Of a DNA stretch of 64,000 nucleotides, positions 34,582 through 44,121 are shown one piece after another. The position numbers were made by a program, and so were the translations under genes. Under the pieces are notes generated by a model. It was not told the DNA's origin and did no database searches. It was given only the letters and a program-made list of their open reading frames with translations. This DNA comes from Labrys miyagiensis. Lineage in GTDB: Bacteria > Pseudomonadota > Alphaproteobacteria > Rhizobiales > Labraceae. The stretch is taken from contig NZ_BSPC01000058.1 in NCBI RefSeq assembly GCF_030160835.1, forward strand, positions 124,001-188,000, in the 5' to 3' direction. How positions within the stretch are numbered: the first letter of the stretch is position 1; the number at the start of each line of letters is the position of its first letter.

Positions 34582-36228
34582 ATGTCAAAGAAAACCGATC
34601 TCAACCAGTTGCGCGGCCTCTCCGGCGATATCTGGAACGTCGCCGTCGATGAATATCTGCAGGGTCATCTCAACCGGCGCCAGCTCATCCGTTACGCCGG
34701 TCTCATCGGCCTGACGGGCCTCGCCGCCTCGCAGAACTTCGGGCTGCCGGGCTCGGCGCACGCGGCCACCGGGGCGGCAGGCGGCACCGTGCGTGTCGCC
34801 CTCGACCAGCCCACGGCTGCGATCGACCCGGTCGCCGTTACCGATCCGGCCAGCATCGGCGTTATCAGCCAGGTCGGCGAATATCTGCTGTTTGACGATT
34901 CCGAGAAGGGGCTGCAGCCGGCCCTGGCCTTGTCCTGGGAGGCGGATGAGGCCGCGAGGGTGTGGACCTTCAAATTGCGCGAGGGCGTCAAGTTCCATGA
35001 CGGACATGTCCTGACGGCCAAGGACGTCGTCTCGACCTTCGACCGGCTGATCGACCCCTCAAGCGGCTCTTCGGCCTTGTCGGCCTACAAGGGGCTGTTC
35101 TCCAAGGGCGCGATAAAGGCTCTCGATGATCACACCGTCTCCTTCACGCTCGACGTCCCCAATGGCAATTTCCCGTTCTACGTCTCTTCGGACGTGGTCA
35201 ATGCCGTGATCCTTCCCGCCGACTATGCCGGCAATTTCGAGAAGACCTTCCCGGGCACCGGTCCCTTCAAATTGGAGAGCTTCCGCCCCAAGCAGGGCGC
35301 GAGCTTCGTGCGCAATCCCGACTATTGGGGTGAGAAGGCCCTGCCCGATCGCGTCGAGATCTCATTCTACAACGATCCGCAGGCCCAGCTCGTCGCTCTG
35401 CAGGCGGGGCAGGTCGATGTCATCCCCTACACGCCGCGCACGGCCCTTTCGATCGGCAACAGTGCCAATTTCAAGATCCTGAGCGTGCAGGCGAGTTCGC
35501 ACGACGAGCTGCATTTCCGCATCGACCAGAACCCCTTCAAGGACAAGCGCGTGCGCCGCGCCCTGGCGCTGGCCATCGACCGCGAGGCCCTGGTCAAGGG
35601 TCTGTTCCGCGGGCGTGCCATCGTCGGCAATGACACTCCCTTCGCGCCTGTCTTTCCTTCCACCGATACCGGCATCCCCCAGCGCAAGCAGGATATCGCC
35701 GAGGCCAAGCGGCTGCTCGCGGAGGCGGGGGTACCAAACGGCTTCCCGGTGACCCTGACCACCGAGCGCGCCTATGAAATCCCCGATTATGCCGTTCTCG
35801 TCCAGAATTTCGCCAAGCAGATCGGCATAGAGGTCACGCTGAATATCGAACCCCAGGACGCCTATTATGGCCAGGCTGTCTTCGGCAAGTCCGACTGGCT
35901 CGATTCCACCTTCGGCATCACCGACTATGGCCACCGCGGTACGCCTGACATCTTTCTCAATGCCACGCTCAAGAGTACGGGGACCTGGAACGCCGCCCAT
36001 TTCAACAACCCGGCCTATGACGCGCTGCTGGCAGATTACGGCGCAGCCCGCGACCTGAAGGCGCAAAGGCTTGCAGCCAACAAGATCCAGACCCTGCTGC
36101 TCGATGAGACACCCGTGGTGATTGCCTACTTCTCGCAATATAGCCGCATCACCAGTGCCAAGGTCCAGGGCGTGCGCTTCACCGCGATTTCCCACCTGTT
36201 GCTCGATCGCGCGTCCTTCGTGTCGTGA
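34582..36228 (+). CDS. ABC transporter substrate-binding protein, family 5 (peptide/nickel type)
   Basis: 548 residues from the ATG at 34582. A twin-arginine-like export signal is placed unusually far in (LNRRQLIRYAGLIGLTGLAASQNFGLPGSAHA, from about residue 32), with a 30-residue lead before it. The mature region is solute-binding family 5: LALSWEADEAARVWTFKLREGVKFHDGHVLTAKDVVSTFDRL, GTGPFKLESFRPKQGASFVRNPDYWG, NPFKDKRVRRALALAIDRE. The cognate permeases follow. In this context the ligand is more likely an organosulfur, organophosphorus or glycoside-like compound than a peptide. Confidence 0.92.
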   Translation: MSKKTDLNQLRGLSGDIWNVAVDEYLQGHLNRRQLIRYAGLIGLTGLAASQNFGLPGSAHAATGAAGGTVRVALDQPTAAIDPVAVTDPASIGVISQVGEYLLFDDSEKGLQPALALSWEADEAARVWTFKLREGVKFHDGHVLTAKDVVSTFDRLIDPSSGSSALSAYKGLFSKGAIKALDDHTVSFTLDVPNGNFPFYVSSDVVNAVILPADYAGNFEKTFPGTGPFKLESFRPKQGASFVRNPDYWGEKALPDRVEISFYNDPQAQLVALQAGQVDVIPYTPRTALSIGNSANFKILSVQASSHDELHFRIDQNPFKDKRVRRALALAIDREALVKGLFRGRAIVGNDTPFAPVFPSTDTGIPQRKQDIAEAKRLLAEAGVPNGFPVTLTTERAYEIPDYAVLVQNFAKQIGIEVTLNIEPQDAYYGQAVFGKSDWLDSTFGITDYGHRGTPDIFLNATLKSTGTWNAAHFNNPAYDALLADYGAARDLKAQRLAANKIQTLLLDETPVVIAYFSQYSRITSAKVQGVRFTAISHLLLDRASFVS

Positions 36229-36250
36229 AGCGGACGGGAAGGCACTCCAC

Positions 36251-37210
36251 TTGAGGTTCGGCCGCTTCATCCTTGTCCGTCTCGCGCTCCTGGTTCTGAC
36301 GCTCTGGCTGGTCAGCGCGGCCATCTTCATCGGCGCGCAGGTCCTGCCCGGTGATGTCGGGCGGACTTTGCTCGGTCCCCTGGCGGATGCGCAGGCCGTG
36401 GCGGCGATCAATCACCAATATGGCACGGACCGGCCGGTGTTCGTGCAATACTGGGATTGGCTGAGCCAGGCTCTGCAGGGCGATTTCGGCACTTCCCTCG
36501 CCCTGCGGGCTCCGGTGGCTCCCTTCGTGATCGAGGCCCTCCGGAACTCGGCTGCGCTGGCTGGCGTGGCGCTCCTGCTCGTGGTCCCGATCGGTATCGG
36601 CGCGGGTGTCTGGTCAGGACTGCGCGCTGGCTCCCTCACCGATCGCCTGATCATCCTGACCAGCGTCTCGGCGGCGATCGTGCCGGATTTCGTCACCGCG
36701 CTGGTTCTGCTGATGATCCTCGCTCTTTGGCTCGGCTGGTTTCCAATCACCGGCGTGGCGCCGGACGGCTCGGGCCTGTGGGCGGGAATCTATTATCTCA
36801 TCCTGCCGGCCCTGCCCCTCGTGCTGATCTATACCGGCTATATCGCCCGCATGGCGCGCGCCGGCATGGTCGAGGCGCTCGGCGCCGACTACACGCGCAC
36901 CGCTATCCTCAAAGGGCTGCGGACCCGCACGGTGCTGCTCCGGCACGTGCTGCGCAATGCGCTGATGCCGACTATCACCGTCATCGCCACGCAGATCGGC
37001 TACCTGCTGGGCGGCCTGGTGGTGATCGAGTCCCTCTTCCATATCCAGGGCCTCGGCAATCTCGTGTTGAGCGCCGCGAAGGCACATGATTTCCCCATGC
37101 TCGAAGCCGGCGTCATGGTGATGGCTGCGGTCTATGCTATCGGAGCAGCGGTTGGCGACCTGCTCCAGGCCGTGCTCGATCCTCGCCTGCGCCGGTCGGG
37201 GGCGCTATGA
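36251..37210 (+). CDS. ABC transporter permease, DppB type
   Basis: 319 residues from a TTG at 36251 with GGGAAGG 8 bases upstream; this is where the permease pattern begins (RFGRFILVRLALLVLTLWLVSAAIFI). DppB features: LPGDVGRTLLGPLADAQAVAAINHQYGTDRPVFVQYWDWLSQALQGDFGTSL and the coupling loop VEALGADYTRTAILKGLRTRTVLLRHVLRNAL. The end overlaps the next start by 4 bases (ATGA). Confidence 0.92.
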   Translation: MRFGRFILVRLALLVLTLWLVSAAIFIGAQVLPGDVGRTLLGPLADAQAVAAINHQYGTDRPVFVQYWDWLSQALQGDFGTSLALRAPVAPFVIEALRNSAALAGVALLLVVPIGIGAGVWSGLRAGSLTDRLIILTSVSAAIVPDFVTALVLLMILALWLGWFPITGVAPDGSGLWAGIYYLILPALPLVLIYTGYIARMARAGMVEALGADYTRTAILKGLRTRTVLLRHVLRNALMPTITVIATQIGYLLGGLVVIESLFHIQGLGNLVLSAAKAHDFPMLEAGVMVMAAVYAIGAAVGDLLQAVLDPRLRRSGAL

Positions 37211-38064
37211 GCGCCGCGTCGCTGGAAACCGGAGGGGTATCGCAAGATCGCCCAGTATCGGAGCAGTGGGAGTTGCGCCCGGGCCTGCTCTTGGGAACGG
37301 CCATCCTGGCCTTCTGGGTCCTGTGCGCCGTCTTCGGCCCCTCGCTCGTGCCGATCGACCCCTACGCCGACGATATACTGTCAAGCCTGACGCCGCCTGA
37401 TACGACACATTGGTTCGGCACCGACCAGCTCGGCCGCGACGTCTTTGCCCGCGTCATCGTCGGTGCCCGCGACATCCTCACCATCGCCCCTCTCGCTACC
37501 GTGCTCGGCGTCGGCGTCGGCTCCATCCTCGGCCTGGTTCTGGGCTATGTCGGCGGCATCACGGATGCGATTGTCGGCCGCCTTCTCGACGCCCTGATGT
37601 CCCTGCCCCTGATCGTCCTTGCCTTGATGACGCTCGTGGCCGTCGGTTCCTCGAACCTTGCCGTCATTGCCGTCATCGGACTCGTCTATGCGCCTCTGGT
37701 GGCCCGCACGGTGCGGACCGCCGTGCGCGCGGAGCGCGAACGTGACTATGTCAGTGCCGCCCGGCTCAGCGGCGCGGGGGCCCTCTCGATCATGCTATCC
37801 GAGATCCTGCCCAACGTGCGCCAGCCGATCCTGATCGAAGGCATTGTGAGGCTGGGCTATGCCTTCTTCACCGTGGCGACCCTGAGCTTTCTCGGCCTCG
37901 GCATCCAGCCCCCCTCGCCCGATTGGGGGCTGGCGATCGCCGATGGCTACGGCTTCCTGACCGGTGGCTTCTGGTGGGTCGTGGCCTTCAACGCCCTTGC
38001 GATCATCTCGCTCGTGGTCGCTACCAATCTGATAGCGGACGGCCTGGGGGCCTTCGACGCCTGA
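37207..38064 (+). CDS. ABC transporter permease, DppC type
   Basis: 285 residues. The DppC landmarks are PPDTTHWFGTDQLGRDVFARVIVGARDIL, the coupling loop RERDYVSAARLSGAGALSIMLSEILPNVRQPILIEG and TLSFLGLGIQPPSPDWGLAIADG. Start overlap with the preceding permease suggests strict co-translation. It ends the rightward unit; the 304 bases to the next gene hold nothing I can support. Confidence 0.92.
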   Translation: MSAASLETGGVSQDRPVSEQWELRPGLLLGTAILAFWVLCAVFGPSLVPIDPYADDILSSLTPPDTTHWFGTDQLGRDVFARVIVGARDILTIAPLATVLGVGVGSILGLVLGYVGGITDAIVGRLLDALMSLPLIVLALMTLVAVGSSNLAVIAVIGLVYAPLVARTVRTAVRAERERDYVSAARLSGAGALSIMLSEILPNVRQPILIEGIVRLGYAFFTVATLSFLGLGIQPPSPDWGLAIADGYGFLTGGFWWVVAFNALAIISLVVATNLIADGLGAFDA

Positions 38065-38368
38065 GAAGCCCTGATCAGCAGAGGCCTTCAATATACCGGC
38101 ACGCCTGAGGCGCACGTTGCGAGGGCAGACGCAAATTCACCATTGCTGCCACATAGGCTGGAGATCCCGCCAAGCGCTTCGTCTTCCTGCTGGCGTCGCT
38201 CAAGCCAGGTCTGCAGATCGCGCGACGAAGAAACATGCTCACGCGCTGAACCACCTCGGGCGCTCCCACTCTAATTGGGACACCATAGAACAATGAATGC
38301 GGCGCTTATCGCCATCGGTTATTCATACATGGAAGGCTTGAGTCGGTTGATATTCTCGCGAGCTACGA

Positions 38369-39775
38369 ATGATAGCGTTCTTACTGCTGGTGCTGCACCT
38401 TATGGCGACTTGCCTCGTCGTCCTGCGCATCATGCTGCGCGACGACATCTCACCGACCACGCGCGTTGCCTGGGTCCTTCTCCTGCTGCTGCTGCCGATA
38501 ACGGGGTTGCTCGTCTACTTTTTCTTTGGCGAGGTCAGGCTCTCGAAGCGTTTCCTCGAACGTGTTCATCACTTGGAGAAGATGATCGGGCAACCCGAGG
38601 ATTTCCCTGGTGTGCAGGAGCCGGGCACTGCTTTTGCCTACGCCACGTCGATCAATGGCTTCCCTGCACTCCCGGGCAATAGAGCGGAGTTGTTGTCAGG
38701 AGGCGAAGAGGCAAGGCAGCGTCTGATATCCGATATCGAAGGCGCCCGCGATCACGTCTACATCCTCTACTACATCTGGCTTAGCGACCACACGGGCGTA
38801 AGCACGGCGCAGGCGGTCATACGTGCTGCCCGGCGAGGTGTGCGCTGCCGGATCATGGCGGACGCGCTCGGTTCGCGCGCCTTCATCCGCTCGGAACATT
38901 GGCAGGCCATGCGTGATGCTGGCGTTGAATTGGTGGCGGCCCTGCCTCTGCCAACGCCACTCACGCTGTTGACCGCCAATCGCCTGGACCTGCGCAACCA
39001 CCGAAAGATCACGATTGTCGACGCCCAGACCTGTTATTGCGGCAGTCAGAATTGTGCCGACGCCGCCTTTCTTCCAAAGGCCCGCTTCGCACCCTGGGTC
39101 GACATCATGCTGCGCCTCGAAGGCCCGGTGGTGGGGCAGATGCAGGCCCTGTTCGCCCAAGGCTGGTTTACCGAACGCCATGGAGCTTTGACCGACTTCC
39201 CCGAGTTCGAGGGAGATCTGGAAGGAGGTTTTTATGCTCAGGTGGTGGGCACAGGCCCCACGGTCGAGCACGGTACGACTGCTCAGCTCTTCAGCAAGCT
39301 GATCTCCCAGGCTCGGCAGGAACTCATCATCTCAACGCCGTATTTTGTGCCGGACGAGACAGTCGCCAGCGCGCTGTGCGGAGCCGCGGCGAGCGGCATC
39401 GCCGTGACCCTGGTGCTCCCGCGACGCAACGATTCTCGCTTCGTGGCCCTGGCCAGCCGAAGCCACTACAAACGACTACTCGCGGCCGGCGCGAAAATCT
39501 ACGAGTTCGAGGGCGGGCTGCTGCACGCCAAGACGCTGACCATTGACGGGCAAGTGACGTTCCTCGGTTCATCCAACATGGACGTGCGAAGCTTCGACCT
39601 CAATTTCGAGAACGACGTACTCCTGCGTGACCCTGTGATCACGGGGCAGGTGAGGCAGAGACAAATGGCCTACATCGCCGAGTCGGTGCCGATTGACGAA
39701 GCGAGTGTGCGCGCCTGGTCAGGCGCACGCCGGATCGTGCAAAATGCCTGCGCCACCATAAGCCCTATCCTGTAG
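38369..39775 (+). CDS. cls: Cardiolipin synthase (phospholipase D family)
   Basis: 468 residues. Two N-terminal membrane helices (LLLVLHLMATCLVVLRIML and VAWVLLLLLLPITGLLVYFFFG) are followed by two HKD motifs: NHRKITIVD near residue 210 with GSQN, and HAKTLTIDG near 386 with GSSNMDVRSF. This is the ClsA-type layout; the enzyme condenses two phosphatidylglycerols (or an equivalent) into cardiolipin at the inner membrane. It is a single gene with no operon partner. Confidence 0.94.
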   Translation: MIAFLLLVLHLMATCLVVLRIMLRDDISPTTRVAWVLLLLLLPITGLLVYFFFGEVRLSKRFLERVHHLEKMIGQPEDFPGVQEPGTAFAYATSINGFPALPGNRAELLSGGEEARQRLISDIEGARDHVYILYYIWLSDHTGVSTAQAVIRAARRGVRCRIMADALGSRAFIRSEHWQAMRDAGVELVAALPLPTPLTLLTANRLDLRNHRKITIVDAQTCYCGSQNCADAAFLPKARFAPWVDIMLRLEGPVVGQMQALFAQGWFTERHGALTDFPEFEGDLEGGFYAQVVGTGPTVEHGTTAQLFSKLISQARQELIISTPYFVPDETVASALCGAAASGIAVTLVLPRRNDSRFVALASRSHYKRLLAAGAKIYEFEGGLLHAKTLTIDGQVTFLGSSNMDVRSFDLNFENDVLLRDPVITGQVRQRQMAYIAESVPIDEASVRAWSGARRIVQNACATISPIL

Positions 39776-40215
39776 GTTCGGTTCAGCAGGGAGCGAACGT
39801 CTAGAGTAGAAGGCTGCACATCCCCTTACACCGGCATAGCAAATGGGTTCGGCCCCCCTTTGGGAGACGACAGCCGCATTCGATGATCGATGGTGCTCGA
39901 AGTGCCGATCCACTCCCATCAACCTTCCTAATCGTCGTGGGGTCTCCCCCATTCCAGGTTTGGCAAGAATGATCGAGGAGATTGTCCTAGGAGGGAGAAG
40001 GTCGAGTAGCCTACGGCTTCGAAGATCGGAAAGCAGCCCTAGCGCCGGCCAAGCCTCACGACAGCGAGCAGTCGGGCATGCCATGGCCCATCAATTACCG
40101 TGTCACGAACGCGGCGAAGTGTTCGATCCCTTCTCCCTCCACCAAGGTGCGCCTCGTGCCACATAGCGCCCGTCAAGAAGATCCCACTGGTCGACGGCGG
40201 CCAACAGTTCGGCTA

Positions 40216-40322
40216 GCTAGAGCAAAATGCGTTCAGGTAGGAGCGAATTTCGAAATTAACTCACAGGCATCAAAAGCATTTTGCGATTCTTGGTGATTCG
40301 ACCTGAAAGTAAAACGCTTTAA
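40216..40322. repeat. Degenerate intergenic repeat, copy A
   Basis: Holds TAGAGCAAAATGCGTT and then, read on the minus strand, TAAAGCGTTTTACTTTCAGG, TCGAATCACCAAGAATCGC. The same order of blocks recurs in opposite sense at 53905-54012. The rest of the gap from 39776 shows no gene I can support. Confidence 0.6.
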
Positions 40323-41281
40323 GGTGTAGGAAAGAACGGCAGGACGAACTCTGCGAGCTCATCGATTACGGCGACGGCCGGCCGACGACACGGTTTCATA
40401 TTGAGCATTACATGTGCGATGCCTTCGGCCTGGTTGCGCTGCAGGACATCGATGAGTGCATGTCGGCCTATACGGAGAACGGGACCCTGTTGAAGAGGAG
40501 CGTGCGGATCGTCAAGTAAGTCGAACATCGTGCCATAGCCGAACGGCTTTGATATCTGGTCGGGATAAAACTCACGCCATCGAGCCGCAAGTTCTGACAA
40601 ACGCCGAGCGTCTCCTCCGTATGAGATCAAGGCATCCGTGTTGGCCGCGAGCCACTCGAGCTCTTGACCCGAGCGACCAATGGCTATGAACGGTATATGG
40701 CCAGAGGTCGGTTTCGGAATAAGGTCGAGAGCACCGCTCAGAAGCCCATAATATTTCGATTGGTGAGAGGGGAAGGCCTGCCGTGTCGCAACGCCGAGGA
40801 CGTCAAACGCATCGCGAAAGCGCTCGGCACGTGTCTCAAATTCAACGCCAAAGGCGGGATATTCCGAAGCTCTGTCGCCTGAAGAAAGCCCAAGCAAAAG
40901 ACGGCCGCCAGACAGATAGTCGGCACTTGTTGCCTGCTTGGCTAATATGAGAGGGTCACGAAGCGGAAGTACAACGCCCGCCGTTCCAATCGCAATTCGT
41001 GACGTAATTGCGGAAAGGAATCCCATATACACGAAAGGATCAAGGGCCTGGCCAGCATCTCCAAAGTGAGGATCAAGTAGGGGAATGTCCCGCAACCAAA
41101 GGGCTGCAAAGCCTGCCTCCTCAACTTGTTGCACACGTTCAACGTGATCCGCCAGAGTTGGCAAAGGCCCATCAGGGTAGGCTTCCAATGGCATGATGAA
41201 ACCCAGCGTCAGTTTTCCAGACCGGAAAACACGAGCAAATGTAGTGTGCGAAGCTAGTTCATAGGGTGAGGTGGTATTCAT
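40319..41281 (-). CDS. Luciferase-like (LLM class) flavin-dependent oxidoreductase
   Basis: 320 residues from the ATG at 41281. Short-form luciferase-like barrel: LTLGFIMPLEAYPDGPLPTLADHVERVQQVEEAGFAALWLRDIPL, the family motif RIAIGTAGVVLPLRDPLILAKQATSADYLSGGRLLLGLSSGDRASEYPAFG and IPFIAIGRSGQELEWLAANTDALISYG. This matches the subgroup of LLM oxidoreductases often annotated TIGR03571. It is unlike the two NtaA-type enzymes in length and sequence. It stands alone; the stop is near the repeat at 40216-40322. The substrate is unknown. Confidence 0.87.
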   Translation of the reverse strand: MNTTSPYELASHTTFARVFRSGKLTLGFIMPLEAYPDGPLPTLADHVERVQQVEEAGFAALWLRDIPLLDPHFGDAGQALDPFVYMGFLSAITSRIAIGTAGVVLPLRDPLILAKQATSADYLSGGRLLLGLSSGDRASEYPAFGVEFETRAERFRDAFDVLGVATRQAFPSHQSKYYGLLSGALDLIPKPTSGHIPFIAIGRSGQELEWLAANTDALISYGGDARRLSELAARWREFYPDQISKPFGYGTMFDLLDDPHAPLQQGPVLRIGRHALIDVLQRNQAEGIAHVMLNMKPCRRPAVAVIDELAEFVLPFFPTP

Positions 41282-42129
41282 ATACTTTAAGGACACTTTC
41301 TAACGTTGTGCGATATCACCTTAAATCTCTTGTTGAACTCTTGTCGAGTAGAAGTATTCGCTGCACATGCGAATCTGGCACACTCTGATGTTGCGCCCGA
41401 TCTGCAATTAGATGGGCGAGACTATCAAAATAATCGGTGCATCCAAGCTAGCTATTAGATCTCGCGTCGCCCCGACTAGCCCAGGCACAGTTAATCTCTG
41501 CATGCGAAGCGCAAGCTAACTTACCATTGGCCCGAGAAAACCAAAGATTCTAAAATTGTCACACCTCAATATTTGCGCTGAATTTCATAACGTAGCCGGT
41601 AAAAGTCAAAGTTATGAGGTAAACGTATATTTGCTACGGGACATACCGATTATATAATTCGGCGGCCCGTCAGATTTTTTCTTGTTCAGGGGATGCACCA
41701 GCTCTAGTGAGGAGAGAAGGAAAGACATAATCTTAGGGAATATAACGCAATGCCAAGGTTATGAATATGATAAATAAAGTTTTGTTAAGCCAGAAATAGC
41801 AAAATCTCTTTGATTACACCTGCATAGACCTATCGAAGCGCTCGCATTTCTGACGTGTTGAAGTCCTGTGCCGTGATTCAGCATGTGGTTCGGATGCCGA
41901 TCGACACGCTATGCCTTTGATGTTGTCGCGGATGCGGGGGGTCAATTCATGATGGCGATTTACCCGAGGTCGCGCGCCGCTGGCCGCCGCAATCTTAGGG
42001 AGTCTCCGTTCCCCAATATCCCCGAGCCCCCGTTACTCTTTCCAAAACGTGGAGGATATATGTCCAATACGGTGGATTGGCTATGGAATCGAGGAGGCTT
42101 AAATCAAGGGCAACAGAAGGAGCCCTGCA
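41282..42129. other. Long AT-rich non-coding gap
   Basis: About 850 bases without a convincing gene, with a marked drop in GC between roughly 41560 and 41840 (runs such as AAATAAAGTTTTGTTAAG). Only short shadow frames exist. The right edge contains a GGATATATGTCC element that resembles the LysR-region operators (see 42054-42065). The composition suggests foreign or rearranged DNA, or a long regulatory leader for the reductase. Confidence 0.5.
42054..42065. promoter_or_regulatory. Candidate operator upstream of the old yellow enzyme gene
   Basis: GGATATATGTCC followed by AAT closely resembles GGATAGTATATCC-AAT at 45024 in front of the LysR gene. It lies 65 bases upstream of the reductase ATG. 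Possibly bound by the LysR protein at 44081-44995. Confidence 0.4.
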
Positions 42130-43233
42130 ATGTCGTCCCCTCTTTTCACTTCGGTTCATGTCGGCGGCCGCCAGGCGACACATCGTGTCGTGATGGCGCC
42201 GATGACCCGGGCACGAAGCACCCAGCCGGGCGATGTGCCCAACGCCATGAACGCCCGCTACTATTCGCAGCGCGCCTCCGCCGCCCTCATCGTGACAGAA
42301 GCCACCCAGGTTTCACCGCAAGGCAAGGGCTACTCGTTCACGCCGGGGATCTACAGCCCCGAACAGATCGCGGGATGGCGCTTGGTGACCGAGGCCGTTC
42401 ATGCCGAGGGCGGCCGCATATTTGCACAGCTGTGGCATGTCGGCCGGATGTCGCATGCCGATTTTCACAATGGCGACCTGCCCGTCGCGCCCTCGGCCGT
42501 GGCATTTGAAGGCAAGATCTGGAAGGTGGACCCGGCGACGGGAAAGGGAGAAATGGTCGACTGTCCAACGCCGCGAGCTTTGGACAGGGACGAGATCCGC
42601 GACATTGTCTCGGACTTCAGACGCGCTGCGCGGAACGCGATCGACGCGGGCTTCGACGGCGTCGAGATCCACGGCGCCAACGGCTATCTCGTCGATCAAT
42701 TTCTGCGCACGACGTCGAACGTTCGGACAGACGAATATGGCGGTTCGCGGGAAAACCGTTTGCGTTTTCTCAAGGAGCTGGTTTGCGAAGTGGCGGCGGA
42801 GGTCGGTGCCAATCGAACGGCCATCCGCCTGGCGCCCTTTCTCACCGCCCGCGGCATGGCTTGCCCGGATATCCTGCCCACCATCCTGGAGGCCGTCGAA
42901 TTTCTCGAGGCCCAGCAGGTCGCCTACGTGCATCTGGTCGAGGCCGACTGGGATGACGCGCCGCAGTTCACAGAGGAGTTTCGCAGGCAAGTCCGCGCAC
43001 GCTTCAGGGGCACGATCATCGTGGCCGGCAATTACGATGTCGAGCGAGCTAACTGGGTCCTTCAACACGGTTATGCGGATCTTGTCGCTTTCGGACGTCC
43101 GTTTGTCGCCAACCCCGACCTGCCCGCGCGCCTCGCGCAGGGGCTTCCGATCGCCGATTTTGACCCCGCCACGCTCTTTGGCGGCCAGGATCACGGCTAC
43201 ACCGATTACTCACCCATGCAGCAAGCCGCCTGA
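42130..43233 (+). CDS. Old yellow enzyme family alkene reductase (NemA-like)
   Basis: 367 residues, FMN-dependent TIM barrel. Motifs: HRVVMAPMTRARS, the Gln/Trp-containing GRIFAQLWHVGRMSH, the substrate-binding His/Asn pair in EIHGANGYLVDQFLRTTSNVRTDEYGGSRENRLRF, and the phosphate-binding end VAFGRPFVANPDLPARL. It reduces activated C=C bonds of enones, nitro-alkenes or nitrate esters with NAD(P)H. It starts an operon with the SDR gene, 18 bases apart, and is probably controlled by the convergent LysR gene. Confidence 0.94.
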   Translation: MSSPLFTSVHVGGRQATHRVVMAPMTRARSTQPGDVPNAMNARYYSQRASAALIVTEATQVSPQGKGYSFTPGIYSPEQIAGWRLVTEAVHAEGGRIFAQLWHVGRMSHADFHNGDLPVAPSAVAFEGKIWKVDPATGKGEMVDCPTPRALDRDEIRDIVSDFRRAARNAIDAGFDGVEIHGANGYLVDQFLRTTSNVRTDEYGGSRENRLRFLKELVCEVAAEVGANRTAIRLAPFLTARGMACPDILPTILEAVEFLEAQQVAYVHLVEADWDDAPQFTEEFRRQVRARFRGTIIVAGNYDVERANWVLQHGYADLVAFGRPFVANPDLPARLAQGLPIADFDPATLFGGQDHGYTDYSPMQQAA

Positions 43234-43251
43234 CGGCTCAGGGAGATTGAG

Positions 43252-44121
43252 ATGTTCACCTATAAAGGTTCGACAGTCCTCATCACGGGCGCCTCCAAGG
43301 GACTGGGGCTGGTGTTTGCGGAAGAGCTCGCCGCGCGCGGCGCTGATCTGGTCCTGATCGCTCGCTCCAAAGACGCGTTGGATACACTCGCGGCTCGGCT
43401 GACCGCCCGCTATGGCGTCAGGAGTCACGTGATCGCGGCGGATCTCGCCGATCCCAGGGCCATCGATGACATATTTGCGGAATTGACCGAGCAGGGCATG
43501 CCGGTCGATCTTCTGATCAACAATGCGGGGCTGGGTCTGTCAGGCCATTTCCTCGACCATGACCACTCCAAGGAACAGGCCAGCATTCAAGTCAACGTAC
43601 AGGCGCTGGTTGGTCTCAGCCATCGCTTCGGCCAGGCCATGTCGGTTCGCGGGCGTGGTGGCATCATCAACATTGCCTCCAACTCGGCCTTCCAACCTCT
43701 GCCTTATATGGCGACCTACGCTGCGTCGAAAGCGTTCGTCCTGCATTTCGGCGAAGCGCTACACCATGAACTGGCTCCGAGAGGTGTTCGGGTCATGACG
43801 GCCTGTCCTGGACCGACAGCGACCAGCTTTTTCGAAGGCACACCGACGACGATGTCCGACCGGTCTTTCGACACGCCCGAAATGGTGGTTCGTGGGATCC
43901 TTCGCGCCTTCGACCAGGGAAAGGCCGTGGCCTATCCTGGACGGCCGAGCGTGCGGTTCGCCACCTGGCTGCCTCGGCTGCTGCCCAGAAGGCTCGTTGT
44001 CCGACTTGCAGCCATGGCGACGGGAAAGATGGGACTGGCACCACCGCAGGCAAATGTCGGCGGAAGAGGCACCGTACCGGTCAAGAACCAACCTCGAGGC
44101 GGCCGCCAGCAAACCTGCTGA
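43252..44121 (+). CDS. Short-chain dehydrogenase/reductase
   Basis: 289 residues. Rossmann motif TGASKGLG at 11-18, NNAG in INNAGLGLSGHF, catalytic Ser in NIASNS and Tyr/Lys in YAASK. The C-terminal part (YPGRPSVRFATWLPRLLPRRLVVRLAAMATGKMG) is the 'classical' SDR form seen in DltE/YqjQ-like enzymes. Its last 41 bases overlap the 3' end of the convergent LysR gene. Substrate not known; next to an ene-reductase it may act on the reduced carbonyl. Confidence 0.92.
   Translation: MFTYKGSTVLITGASKGLGLVFAEELAARGADLVLIARSKDALDTLAARLTARYGVRSHVIAADLADPRAIDDIFAELTEQGMPVDLLINNAGLGLSGHFLDHDHSKEQASIQVNVQALVGLSHRFGQAMSVRGRGGIINIASNSAFQPLPYMATYAASKAFVLHFGEALHHELAPRGVRVMTACPGPTATSFFEGTPTTMSDRSFDTPEMVVRGILRAFDQGKAVAYPGRPSVRFATWLPRLLPRRLVVRLAAMATGKMGLAPPQANVGGRGTVPVKNQPRGGRQQTC

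Noticed and set aside
38065-38368. Minus-strand frame ending in the gap before cardiolipin synthase
   Set aside because: A possible tail was read (LQTWLERRQQEDEALGG) but it has no start, no homologue that I recognise and no ribosome site.
39776-40215. Minus-strand tail VEGEGIEHFAAFVTR near 40100-40150
   Set aside because: Looks like a protein C-terminus but is only about 16 residues, frame-shifted upstream, and I could not name the family.
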